Both the position numbers and the translations under genes were made by a program. The notes below the pieces were generated by a model. The model was not told where the DNA came from, ran no database searches, and saw nothing but the letters and a program-made list of their open reading frames with translations. This document shows, one piece after another, positions 16,220 to 24,141 of a stretch of 32,458 bases of DNA (position 1 is its first letter; every line of letters begins with the position of its first letter). Source of the stretch: Schleiferiaceae bacterium (lineage in GTDB: Bacteria; Bacteroidota; Bacteroidia; Flavobacteriales; Schleiferiaceae); NCBI GenBank assembly GCA_022565875.1, contig JAIULY010000015.1:1-32458 (forward strand), given 5' to 3'.

Positions 16220-17629
16220 TTAGTTTGTAAATAACCGTCCTGCTGCCCAATCTACTTTGGCGGCTGATTTTTGTACACGCGCTTGCGCACGCAACCAAGC
16301 ATTTTCTGCATCTATTGCGGTAACTTCTCTTGCGTTGATTAAAAACAACGAACTTTCACCTACTTGAAATTTTCGCGTTTCAAATTCGAATAAACTGCGT
16401 GTGTTATTCTTGATTTCTTTTTGCAAAATGGCCTGTTTGGTCGCTGTTTCAAAACCGCGTAACTCTTGTTTGACTTGGTTTTCTAAATCGAATCGCATAA
16501 AATCTATTTCCCACAAATTTGACCGTAGCTGTGCATTTACAATCTGCAGATTACCACGTTCTTTTCTTAGAAATAAGGGTACGCTTGCTTTAATCCCAAA
16601 AGTGTAATTCTGCGGGTTTAACGAGTTGTTAAGCTCCCATTCGGGCAGTGGTTGTTGTGTGGAAAGGAAACGATACTTTAACGATAGCTCTGGAAGCATG
16701 TCGTTAGTAGCTTTTATGCGTTTTACATCCAGTACATTGCGAAACTCTTTTACGGCCATAAGCTGCGGGTGCACATCTACAACTGCAACAAGTTGTGTTT
16801 CATCAAAGGTGTAGGTATAGTCCTCTACATTGATTGTGGACCCTGGTAATACATTTTCATTGATTTGTAAGGGGATGCCATTTTCTGCCCATAGGTAGGT
16901 GTTGAGCTCCAGGGTAGCCTGCTGCAAAAATAGTTCGGCGTCATTTAGGCTCAGTTGTCTATTTTGTACTTGGATAAATGCTTCTAGTGTGTCGATGGCT
17001 GGTAATTGTCCTACCTGAAAACTCCTTTTGATGGCCTGAAAACGAATTTCTGCGGCTTCTACAGCAAGTTGAAATACGTTGCGCTGTTCGTATAGCAAAA
17101 CCCAATCCCAATACGTCTCTATCGCTTTAAGCAATAAATCGTTGACTTTGTCAATGCGTTCAAATTCTGTGAGATTTTCATACGCTGCGGCCTCTTTTAC
17201 TGCCGCACGTCTGCGGTCCATTACCAATCCTCGTAGTAAAGGAATGGAAACGCCTAAAGAAATAAGGCCATCTTGCGGGGCATTCAGCTGTGGATTTAAA
17301 AATTCCCCTGAAGATAAAAAGTAGTTCGCTTCCACATCTACACCGGCCCAAACGGGAATGAGTACTCCAGCTTCAGTATAGTTATAGTATTGTTTGTCAT
17401 CAAAGTCTTTCCGCGACTGGTCGAAATACAATTTTGGGTCAAACCCTCCTCTTGCGGCACGCGCTGCTCCTGCCGCTTCTTCCACCTTCAATGCGGCTTG
17501 CAATGCCATTGGATGAAAGTTGGCTACTTGTCGATAATAGTCCTCATAGGTGAGGGCCATTGGTGTTTGCGCGCGCAAAACAATACCACTTGCCAGTGCT
17601 AAAAAAACACAAAGGGTTGAATATTTCAT
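16220..17629 (-). CDS. TolC family outer-membrane protein of the ABC-HlyD operon
   Basis: I start this at the ATG at 17629, giving 469 residues, because it produces a clean signal peptide (MKYSTLCVFLALASGIVLRAQ). The longer frame to 17839 overlaps the HlyD gene and adds unrelated sequence. Mature repeats show TolC-type helices: LKVEEAAGAARAARGGFDPKL, EFERIDKVNDLLLKAIETYW, and near the C-terminus FETRKFQVGESSLFLINARE plus ENAWLRAQARVQKSAAKVDW. It is the last gene of the tetR-ABC-hlyD-tolC set, 10 bp after hlyD, and would be the outer-membrane exit duct of a type I-like export system. Cargo is unknown. Confidence 0.9.
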   Translation of the reverse strand: MKYSTLCVFLALASGIVLRAQTPMALTYEDYYRQVANFHPMALQAALKVEEAAGAARAARGGFDPKLYFDQSRKDFDDKQYYNYTEAGVLIPVWAGVDVEANYFLSSGEFLNPQLNAPQDGLISLGVSIPLLRGLVMDRRRAAVKEAAAYENLTEFERIDKVNDLLLKAIETYWDWVLLYEQRNVFQLAVEAAEIRFQAIKRSFQVGQLPAIDTLEAFIQVQNRQLSLNDAELFLQQATLELNTYLWAENGIPLQINENVLPGSTINVEDYTYTFDETQLVAVVDVHPQLMAVKEFRNVLDVKRIKATNDMLPELSLKYRFLSTQQPLPEWELNNSLNPQNYTFGIKASVPLFLRKERGNLQIVNAQLRSNLWEIDFMRFDLENQVKQELRGFETATKQAILQKEIKNNTRSLFEFETRKFQVGESSLFLINAREVTAIDAENAWLRAQARVQKSAAKVDWAAGRLFTN

Positions 17630-17639
17630 GCCTGTTGTA

Positions 17640-18950
17640 TTATTTTTTGCCGTTATCCATTCCTCCGCGTTTCCCTGTGTAATACTCAGGAGGGAAGCCG
17701 TTAATTTGTCGCCACAGTTCGTACCAAACGGGTACATCGTTGAGCAACAGAATGCCATTGACCCCTGACCCAAACCGCAGTTGTTCAGGCCACAACCTCT
17801 CCTCATCATCGTAGGGAACCACCAATATGCGATAGCCATTCCCTTCGGCTACATTGTCTACAGCAACAACCTTTGCCGGAAACGTACCAAAGGAGGTGTT
17901 GGGCCATCCACTAAAGACTATAGCGGGCCACCCATCAAACTCAAGCTGAGCCCGTTGGCCGATTTTTATTAAGGGCAAATCTACCGGACGAACATAAATT
18001 TCTGCTGCCATCTGGTAATCGAGTGGCATGAGTTGAGCCAGCGCTTGCCCCTCTTTTATGTTTTCTCCGATACCAGAGACGTAAGTTCTTGTTATCATTC
18101 CGCGCTGTGGTGCGGTGAGAAAATAAAAGCCTTGGCGCACTTCAATACCCGCTAAACGCGTCCGCAGTTGTGCGGCTTTTTGTTGTGACTCCAAACGTTG
18201 GGTTTGCACCGTAAATTGATCTGACCGAAGTTTGGACTCTTTTTCATTGAAATCCGCAATCACTGCCTGGTAATCGGTTATCGAATTGTCATAGCGGGTT
18301 TTAGCCGCTTGATATCTTGCATTGGCCTCCTGCATGGCTTGATTGCGCTGTTCAAAGTCAAATTGTGAATTGATACCTTCTTCCAAGAGTGTTTTGGCGC
18401 GATCTAATTGGAGTTTTGCTTGTGCTTGACGTACAATGTTGTTCTCAACTTCCACACTGTCGGCCTCAATACGCAGTTTGGTTTGGAGGAGTTTGATATC
18501 TCGATTTTGAACCATTGCTCTCAAAATATCATCCATCGCAGCAAGCTTTTGACCGTAGGCCACAATTTGCTCTTCCAGCGCGGCCAGCTGTTCTTTGGTG
18601 CGCATCACAATTTCTGGATCGAAAAACTCATTGTTGAGTTCCGATATAAAAACAATGGTATCGCCAGCGCTCACAGTATCCCCCTCGCGAACAAACCACT
18701 GCTGTATCCTTCCCGGTATTGGACTTTGTAAGGTTTGTGGTCGTTGACTCGGTAGAAATGTGGTCACCTCTCCCATTCCTCGCACGTTTTGCGTCCAAGG
18801 CAAAAACATTACAATTAAAATAAGTGCAAAAATGACAAAGAATATGCGATTGAATTTTTTTGTAGCACCGAAACCCTGAATTTCCTGGTAGGCTTTCAGT
18901 TCTTTTTCGTTGACATTCTTTTTGATAGAGTTTTCTGTGATGTTTAACAT
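17640..18950 (-). CDS. HlyD family secretion adaptor
   Basis: This 436-residue protein has a short cytoplasmic N-terminus, a single membrane anchor (about 36-52, FFVIFALILIVMFLPW) and a biotinyl-lipoyl motif split by a coiled coil: LQSPIPGRIQQWFVREGDTV at about 73-92 and its partner LTAPQRGMITRTYVSGIGE near 280. Between them lies a long alpha-helical hairpin rich in Ala, Gln, Arg and Glu (about 120-265). The C-terminal beta-barrel includes LDYQMAAEIYVRPVDLPLIK. This is the type I secretion/peptide-export adaptor architecture, linking the ABC protein (12 bp upstream) to TolC (10 bp downstream). Confidence 0.92.
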   Translation of the reverse strand: MLNITENSIKKNVNEKELKAYQEIQGFGATKKFNRIFFVIFALILIVMFLPWTQNVRGMGEVTTFLPSQRPQTLQSPIPGRIQQWFVREGDTVSAGDTIVFISELNNEFFDPEIVMRTKEQLAALEEQIVAYGQKLAAMDDILRAMVQNRDIKLLQTKLRIEADSVEVENNIVRQAQAKLQLDRAKTLLEEGINSQFDFEQRNQAMQEANARYQAAKTRYDNSITDYQAVIADFNEKESKLRSDQFTVQTQRLESQQKAAQLRTRLAGIEVRQGFYFLTAPQRGMITRTYVSGIGENIKEGQALAQLMPLDYQMAAEIYVRPVDLPLIKIGQRAQLEFDGWPAIVFSGWPNTSFGTFPAKVVAVDNVAEGNGYRILVVPYDDEERLWPEQLRFGSGVNGILLLNDVPVWYELWRQINGFPPEYYTGKRGGMDNGKK

Positions 18951-18962
18951 GGTCAGTTGGGA

Positions 18963-20678
18963 TTAAATCAATCGTTCGTGTTCTGGATGTACTTTGAACT
19001 CCTCGTAGGTGCCATTCCAAATAATCCGGCCACCTTCCATTAAAACAATTTGATCGGCTTCCTTCGCCAATATTTCATTGTGCGATAAGGCTACCATGGT
19101 CACGTCTTTCTTTACTTTTAAAAGGTAGTTAAGATAACGCGATTGGGTTACTTTATCCACTCCGTTGAAAATATCCTCGGCTAAAAATAATTTTGGTGAT
19201 GTAGCTAGTGACCTAGCCAATAAAATTTTCTTTCGAGCATGGGCCGGTAGGGTAGAACCTTCGGGGTTTAATACCGTCTCATATCCTTTTGAAAGTTGAT
19301 TGATATAATTGTCCATTCCGAGTGCCTCGGCAATTTCCATTAGCTTTTCTTGCGATACTTTATGTCCAAGTGTAATGTTCTCCCGAACCGTCCCCCAAAA
19401 AATATTACTCTCGTTAAAGTAAACCCCGATATGTGCCCGCAAACTGTCTTTGCACCAGTTTTTTACCGGCCAACCACCAATCATGAAATTGCCCGTGTAA
19501 TCTGAATATTGACTCGCCATTAGGTGTAACAAGTTCGATTTCCCTGAACCGCTGCGACCAACAATCACCACCAATTGACCGGGTAATATGTTTAAGTTGA
19601 TGTCTACCAAGGGTAGGTGAGGGGTGTCTTGTTTGAATTCAAAGTTAACCTTTCTCAATTCTACATGAAATGGCCCCTCGTTTACCAAGTCTTTTTTGTC
19701 CTCGTCGGTTTTTGCTTCTAAAGGAATGTCCATAACATGACCGAGTTTCTCCATTCCCGTGAGAAGGTCAAAAATGGTTTCCACAGTAAAGAGTAGTTTT
19801 TCAGCACTATTGATAATGAGCACGATGATAATTTCACTCGCTACAAACTGCCCTATGCTGATTTGATTGTCGATTACCAAAAAACCACCTACTAAAAGTA
19901 ATACGCCAGTAATGAGTGCTTTAAATCCAATGAGATTGATGAACTGGATGACTAAAATTCTAAAGTGTGCCTTCCTCGCTTTGACATAGCCGGTAGCGAA
20001 TTCGTCTGTCCTGTCGCTGAGTATTGGAGCATTTCCAGCTAACTTAAAAGTGCTTAATACACGGGCAATCTCTTCTAACCAATAGGCCATCCGGTATTTT
20101 TGAGCCGATTCTTCTAGGCTTGTAGCCAATCCTTTGGGAAAAGTGAAGTAAAACACGGTTGCTAATCCAATCAATAATATGACACCGAACACCACAAAAA
20201 ATGGGTGGTAAAAGGTGAGGAGAATCAATCCAAAGAAGATTTGTAATATGGCGGTTGGAGCATCAATCAGCACTTTTGCTAATGACTTTTGCACATTGAT
20301 GGTATCAAAAAACCGGTTGATCAGTTCAGGGGCATAGTTGTTTTGAATGGTCTCCAATTTCAAACGAGGTATGCGATACGCAAACTCATTTGCAGAGCGG
20401 AAAAATATTTTCTGTTGAATGCGCTCCGTGAGGGTGAAGGAAAAAAGCGTTAACATCCCTGAAAGTATCACTCCGATGACCACCACAGCTACTAATAAAA
20501 TCCAAGACTTGGAAACTTGCCCAGCCATGATGAAGTTAATAATGCTTTGTATTCCCAGTGGTAGTGTCAACGCAATCAAGCCACTAACCACTGCGTAGAG
20601 ATAGATGCTGTTGATCTCCTGTTTGTCAAGAGCAAGCATCCGTGTGAGCCGCCAAAAAGGTCTTGGATTATCTGCCAT
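18963..20678 (-). CDS. ABC exporter (membrane plus ATPase) with degenerate nucleotide-binding motifs
   Basis: This 571-residue half-transporter has an ABC transmembrane domain with about six helices (25-300) and one ATPase domain (336-571). Walker A is canonical (GRSGSGKS, 374-381) and the H-loop His is present (H533 in LSHNE). The remaining motifs are not canonical. Aligned without gaps to the usual GYDTVVGERGVKLSGGQ segment, the signature LSGGQRQR reads LPAHARKK (477-484). The Walker B Asp-Glu pair reads E501-D502 (KLFLAEDIF), and the Q-loop Gln is Asn (N422). There is no N-terminal C39 peptidase domain. It sits between TetR (42 bp upstream) and HlyD (12 bp downstream). Export of a peptide or small molecule is inferred; ATP turnover may be slow or need an unlinked partner. 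Confidence 0.9.
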   Translation of the reverse strand: MADNPRPFWRLTRMLALDKQEINSIYLYAVVSGLIALTLPLGIQSIINFIMAGQVSKSWILLVAVVVIGVILSGMLTLFSFTLTERIQQKIFFRSANEFAYRIPRLKLETIQNNYAPELINRFFDTINVQKSLAKVLIDAPTAILQIFFGLILLTFYHPFFVVFGVILLIGLATVFYFTFPKGLATSLEESAQKYRMAYWLEEIARVLSTFKLAGNAPILSDRTDEFATGYVKARKAHFRILVIQFINLIGFKALITGVLLLVGGFLVIDNQISIGQFVASEIIIVLIINSAEKLLFTVETIFDLLTGMEKLGHVMDIPLEAKTDEDKKDLVNEGPFHVELRKVNFEFKQDTPHLPLVDINLNILPGQLVVIVGRSGSGKSNLLHLMASQYSDYTGNFMIGGWPVKNWCKDSLRAHIGVYFNESNIFWGTVRENITLGHKVSQEKLMEIAEALGMDNYINQLSKGYETVLNPEGSTLPAHARKKILLARSLATSPKLFLAEDIFNGVDKVTQSRYLNYLLKVKKDVTMVALSHNEILAKEADQIVLMEGGRIIWNGTYEEFKVHPEHERLI

Positions 20679-20720
20679 TTTTGTTGTGTTTCGTTGGTTT
20701 TGTTTCTTTTAATGGGTCAA

Positions 20721-21416
20721 TTAGTTCGATTTAATGATGTTTGCATGAATAGCACTAAATACAATATGCTCCAAAAAATTGCGCAATGCACTTAGGTCTC
20801 CGTTGTCTATCCGCAAATCAGTGAGCCAATTGAGGTGTTTAGCGAAAAATAATTGTTCATGGGAAGTTTCAATCATGTTACTAGCTAAGGTTCTCGGGTA
20901 AGGGTAGCTCGCATTCACTTCTTTTATGATGTTTGCAATCTTGCTGATTAAGGATTTGTAATTGACAAACAATCCCTCTTTATTTTCATCAATAACATTC
21001 TTAGTAAGGTATACTTTTGAAGATTCGGCTACCACAATCCGATTCAATATGGCTTCGTCGATATGGGCCACATTTGGATCATAAGACTGTGCTTCTGAGA
21101 TGATTTCGATAATCTTCTTTAATTTGTCCTCCGCAAACTCAATGCTGTTGGTCGAATAATCTATTTGGAATTCTAACCATCCCCAATACCAAGATATGAG
21201 ATAGATGAGTAGTTTGTGTTTGTTTTCGAAATAGCGATATATAGAAGCTTCTGTACTCCCTATGGCTATAGCCAACTTTTTGAAAGTGAAGGCTTCAAAG
21301 CCCAACGTGTCAATAAGCTTTATGCTTTCGCCAATGATATTTCTGCCTAAGTCAGACTTCTCTGGATCGCGTAGAAACAGATTTTTGTGAATTTGTATTT
21401 GTACAATTATCGCCAT
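20721..21416 (-). CDS. TetR family regulator of the ABC-HlyD-TolC operon
   Basis: This 231-residue protein has a TetR DNA-binding domain: GESIKLIDTLGFEAFTFKKLAIAIG, with the helix-turn-helix at about 43-62 and STEASIYRYFENKHKLLIYL as recognition helix and following turn. The C-terminal domain (70-231) is helical and not similar to a named subfamily. It is the first gene of a four-gene minus-strand operon with 42 bp to the ABC gene, so it probably autoregulates and controls the exporter. Upstream lie a candidate promoter (21508-21538) and an inverted repeat (21473-21496). The first 24 residues precede the usual domain start; a later start cannot be excluded. Confidence 0.88.
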   Translation of the reverse strand: MAIIVQIQIHKNLFLRDPEKSDLGRNIIGESIKLIDTLGFEAFTFKKLAIAIGSTEASIYRYFENKHKLLIYLISWYWGWLEFQIDYSTNSIEFAEDKLKKIIEIISEAQSYDPNVAHIDEAILNRIVVAESSKVYLTKNVIDENKEGLFVNYKSLISKIANIIKEVNASYPYPRTLASNMIETSHEQLFFAKHLNWLTDLRIDNGDLSALRNFLEHIVFSAIHANIIKSN

Positions 21417-21472
21417 ACGCTCATTCGATTAAGTGCCTGAAATCAACACCCGTTAAAACATCTGTCATATAT

Positions 21473-21496
21473 AATAGTTTCATAACGGTAACTATT
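21473..21496. promoter_or_regulatory. Candidate TetR operator (inverted repeat)
   Basis: AATAGTT (21473-21479), a 10-nt centre and AACTATT (21490-21496) form a perfect 7-bp-arm inverted repeat 57 nt upstream of the tetR start. It would lie just downstream of the start point predicted from the minus-strand promoter at 21508-21538, where a bound repressor would block transcription. Confidence 0.45.
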
Positions 21497-21507
21497 GTAA
21501 AACTGCG

Positions 21508-21538
21508 CGAAAGTACAACAACGCATTCATTGATGAAA
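21508..21538 (-). promoter_or_regulatory. Promoter for the tetR-ABC-hlyD-tolC operon
   Basis: On the minus strand TTTC (21538-21535), a 19-nt spacer and TACTTTCG (21515-21508) differ from the Bacteroidetes consensus at one base in each element, with ideal spacing. Confidence 0.5.
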
Positions 21539-21575
21539 GTATTACTATTAATTTTTAAAGTGACTAATACTACCG

Positions 21576-21604
21576 TTTACAGGACTACAAACCAAGTACT
21601 TTTG
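21576..21604 (+). promoter_or_regulatory. Promoter for the NTF2-like gene
   Basis: TTTA (21576-21579), 17 nt, and TACTTTTG (21597-21604) match the Bacteroidetes -33/-7 pattern with one mismatch in the -33. The -7 ends 41 nt before the GTG start at 21646. It is divergent from the tetR promoter. Confidence 0.55.
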
Positions 21605-21645
21605 CAGCTCAAAACAGCATTAGAAAATTAAAAAATAAATTAGCA

Positions 21646-22173
21646 GTGATTACCAAAGAAGAAGTTTTAGCAGCACAAAAAGCCTGGGGTGATGGAATCG
21701 TATGGATTGGTTCCCAAAAAGGCAACTTAGAAAAGGTCACCGAAGCTGTAGAAGCACACCTTCACAACTTGTATGCCTACGACGAGGGCACCCCTATTCT
21801 TTTTAAGCCTACCAAAGCGGCCTCTGTTCAGTTTCGCCCCACCTTTGAAGCCGCAAAAAGTTATTTTATGGGGCATGATGAGAATTTCCCTGAAGATAAA
21901 GGATTTGCACTAGAGCCTTGGACAAATGTCATGTTCGATAATTCAGGAGGTATAATTCTCGATGAAGGACGTGCTTTTGCAATGGGGAATTACTATTTTA
22001 CCAATGTGGCCGGTGATATCATGAAGGTGGAGTACACCTTTGGTTATGTCCGTGTAAACGGTGGTTTGAAAATTGACGTCCACTATTCAGGGGTACCGTA
22101 TCAAAAATTACTCGACTGTGAACGCCGTGCGGTGTTGGCGGGTAGTGTGCTGTCGGGTAATGTTGTTGCCTAA
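21646..22173 (+). CDS. NTF2-like (SnoaL / CaMKII-association-domain-like) protein
   Basis: This 175-residue cytoplasmic protein begins at GTG (21646); translation from there gives MITKEEVLAAQKAWGDGIVWIG, which I recognise as the N-terminus of a widespread small NTF2-like family. The middle (NLYAYDEGTPILFKPTKAASVQFRPTF) and C-terminus (KVEYTFGYVRVNGGLKIDVHYSGVPY) show the alternating strands of the cone-shaped NTF2 fold. Some relatives carry misleading database names such as phosphoribosyl-AMP cyclohydrolase; no such catalytic residues are evident here. It is monocistronic, has its own promoter and ends before a strong terminator. Function is unknown; ligand binding or small-molecule isomerisation is typical of the fold. 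Confidence 0.7.
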   Translation: MITKEEVLAAQKAWGDGIVWIGSQKGNLEKVTEAVEAHLHNLYAYDEGTPILFKPTKAASVQFRPTFEAAKSYFMGHDENFPEDKGFALEPWTNVMFDNSGGIILDEGRAFAMGNYYFTNVAGDIMKVEYTFGYVRVNGGLKIDVHYSGVPYQKLLDCERRAVLAGSVLSGNVVA

Positions 22174-22192
22174 TACCGTTTTAATTACAAGT

Positions 22193-22230
22193 AAAAACGC
22201 CTCCTTGCACACGTGCAAGGAGGCGTTTTT
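22193..22230. terminator. Strong, probably bidirectional intrinsic terminator
   Basis: ACGCCTCCTTGCAC and GTGCAAGGAGGCGT are perfect complements separated by two bases, with A5 on the left and a T-run on the right. It lies 20 nt after the NTF2-like stop (plus strand). With an A-tract on one side and a T-tract on the other it can also terminate the minus-strand yqeY transcript. Confidence 0.9.
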
Positions 22231-22343
22231 TATGAGGTGGACACGGTTTAATGCACTAAATACTAGGGCATTCGTGATTAATTCACCAAATGATGTCTCA
22301 AAAAGTCTATCAGCTAACGACAAAAAGCCAAGAGGCAACAGCG

Positions 22344-22796
22344 TTAGGCATTTAGCAACGCCTTCACCTTCTCGGATATGGCGCGGCCTTCTGCTTTTCC
22401 CGCGAGCTCTTTGCTGGCCGTTCCAATGACTTTTCCCATATCTTTTATGGATGTGGCTCCGAGTTTCTCAATCAAATCGGATATGTAATCTGTCAATTCA
22501 GCATCTGATAGTTGTGCCGGTAAAAAGGCTTCAATAATGCCCGCTTGGAATTCTTCATCTTCAGCCAACTCTGGACGATTTTGCTCGTGAAAGATAGCCG
22601 CCGCTTCTTTGCGTTGCTTTACTAGTTTTTGCAATAATTTGATTTCCGTGTCCTCGGATAGTTCGTCGCTGCCTGCTTTCTCGGTTTTTGCCAATAATAT
22701 GGCTGATTTTACAGCGCGTAACGCTTCTAATGATTTTTTGTCCTTGGCGCGCATAGCTGTTTTCATGCGGTCTTGAATCTGTGCTTCTAAGTTCAT
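22344..22796 (-). CDS. GatB/YqeY domain protein
   Basis: With the start at the ATG at 22796 (MNLEAQIQDRMKTAMRAKD) the product is 150 residues, the usual size of the YqeY family. The upstream in-frame ATG at 22832 adds an atypical 12-residue extension. Family features are LEALRAVKSAILLAKTEK, the LQKLVKQRKEAAAIF helix and a C-terminal tail domain ending GKVIGTASKELAGKAEGRAISEKVKALL, which matches the tRNA-binding tail of GatB. It is thought to act in or near tRNA-dependent amidation, but stand-alone YqeY proteins have no proven reaction. It lies 37 bp after the dehydrogenase-like gene on the same strand and is probably cotranscribed. Confidence 0.9.
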   Translation of the reverse strand: MNLEAQIQDRMKTAMRAKDKKSLEALRAVKSAILLAKTEKAGSDELSEDTEIKLLQKLVKQRKEAAAIFHEQNRPELAEDEEFQAGIIEAFLPAQLSDAELTDYISDLIEKLGATSIKDMGKVIGTASKELAGKAEGRAISEKVKALLNA

Positions 22797-22833
22797 GGTA
22801 ATTAATTTTTCTGTGTACTCTCTCAACCTCAAT

Positions 22834-24033
22834 TTAGGCGATATAGTTTTTTAAATAGTTAAAATGTGGTGTTAATTCCCCGTTTTTTGTTTCTGTTGCT
22901 CGCCATAGCATCGCTGTTGCATCGGCATCAAAAAGCGCTGGTACAACATGTTCTATAAGGTCATCGCCAAAATCTGTACTAGCGTTTCTGGGCAATTCGC
23001 AAGGCAAATTATCTACTGCCATCACAGCGATACTACCAGGGGTGCCAAAGGGAACTTCTTTTTCGGTTTTGGGGTCGTATCCGTAAAATGGCTCCGCTAT
23101 GGTGGACGGGCGCAAGGTGCTCGCCACAGGTCCGTCTATATCGCAACTGACATCCGCAATGATGGAAATTTTGAAATCGTCGCTCTTTGCAGCTGCTCTC
23201 GTAAAGATATAAGGTGCTTTTGCATCCCAATAATGACATGGAATATAGAGGTCTGTTACTGCTGCAAAGCGCTGGAAATCTGAAACAAAGTCTTCGGGAT
23301 TGTTAAAAAACTCTGTTCGATTATACGGCGCTCCATCTTTCCGCTTGTTGTAGTGATCTACGCCAAGTACGGTAAAAACTGGCTCATTAAAACTTTTTGT
23401 ACAATAGTCTTCTGGAGAAACTTCTCGAATACTAGCATGACGCAAGGTTTCTTGTGCACCATTGCTTACGCGTCCTTTTCCTGTTATGGCAATTTTGTAA
23501 TTGGCAGGTAAAGACACATGGCGTAATTGTGCATTCATGGCGGCTAAATCAAAACAGCTGTGGGCCGGTGGTAATGTAAATGCTTTTGATAATTCGGCGT
23601 AAGCACGTAGGCCATTGTATGCCCCAACAATTCCTGCATACCTCCCAAAAGCCACCACCCGTTGACCTTTTTGATTGGTCAACAATTCATAATCAATTAA
23701 GCGAATGTTTTTGGCAATAATGGCCTTTAGTAGGTTGCGATTGTATGGTTGTTCTTTGTAAGTGTGGGAAAAAAAGAAAAAGGTTTTTCCTGGAATTAAA
23801 TCCTCGATATTGACTTCTTTGACACCCCAAATCACATCACAGTCATCAAGATTTTCGACCACTGAAATTCCAGCATCCCGGTACTCCTCGTCGGTATACG
23901 CCCTCACAGCGCTACTTTGTACCGCAATTGCAAGCGTTGGATAGTCCTGCAATAACTTTTTACAGTGCGCTGGTGTGAATGGAACGCGTTTATCTGGTGG
24001 GTTTTTGCCTTCGGTAATAATTCCAAATTTCAT
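22834..24033 (-). CDS. NAD(P)-dependent oxidoreductase of the alanine dehydrogenase / saccharopine dehydrogenase (Lys1) type
   Basis: This 399-residue protein opens with MKFGIITEGKNPPDKRVPFTPAHC, the AlaDh/PNT N-terminal domain signature (Lys/Arg plus Pro in KRVPFTP). HTYKEQPYNRNLLKAI and VAFGRYAGIVGAYNGLRAY resemble the substrate domain of lysine-forming saccharopine dehydrogenases. A Rossmann glycine motif, AITGKGRVSNGA, is at about 172-183. ADVSCDIDGPVASTLRPSTI further supports the Lys1-like branch over true alanine dehydrogenase. Reaction: NAD(P)-dependent oxidation of an amino acid or secondary amine; the exact substrate is not determined. A good promoter (24080-24110) precedes it and yqeY follows. 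Confidence 0.8.
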   Translation of the reverse strand: MKFGIITEGKNPPDKRVPFTPAHCKKLLQDYPTLAIAVQSSAVRAYTDEEYRDAGISVVENLDDCDVIWGVKEVNIEDLIPGKTFFFFSHTYKEQPYNRNLLKAIIAKNIRLIDYELLTNQKGQRVVAFGRYAGIVGAYNGLRAYAELSKAFTLPPAHSCFDLAAMNAQLRHVSLPANYKIAITGKGRVSNGAQETLRHASIREVSPEDYCTKSFNEPVFTVLGVDHYNKRKDGAPYNRTEFFNNPEDFVSDFQRFAAVTDLYIPCHYWDAKAPYIFTRAAAKSDDFKISIIADVSCDIDGPVASTLRPSTIAEPFYGYDPKTEKEVPFGTPGSIAVMAVDNLPCELPRNASTDFGDDLIEHVVPALFDADATAMLWRATETKNGELTPHFNYLKNYIA

Positions 24034-24079
24034 AAGTACAATGATTTAATTTGCCTAAAGTGGGTCATTAGTGGAAAGG

Positions 24080-24110
24080 CAAAAATAAGAAGCTAAAACG
24101 TGGAAACCAA
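24080..24110 (-). promoter_or_regulatory. Promoter for the saccharopine-dehydrogenase-like gene
   Basis: On the minus strand TTGG (24110-24107), a 19-nt spacer and TATTTTTG (24087-24080) fit the Bacteroidetes consensus with one mismatch in the -33. The -7 ends 46 nt before the ATG at 24033, so the nitroreductase gene upstream is probably a separate transcript. Confidence 0.55.
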
Positions 24111-24141
24111 TCGGTTTTTTCTCATAAATTTGCGTGGCGAA

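Noticed and set aside
17639-17839. Longer N-terminus for the second TolC-like protein
   Set aside because: The extension lies inside the HlyD gene and ends in front of a perfect signal peptide at the internal ATG (17629).
21646-22173. Phosphoribosyl-AMP cyclohydrolase
   Set aside because: Some relatives may be so named, but the Cys/His zinc motifs of HisI are absent and the strand pattern fits an NTF2-like fold.
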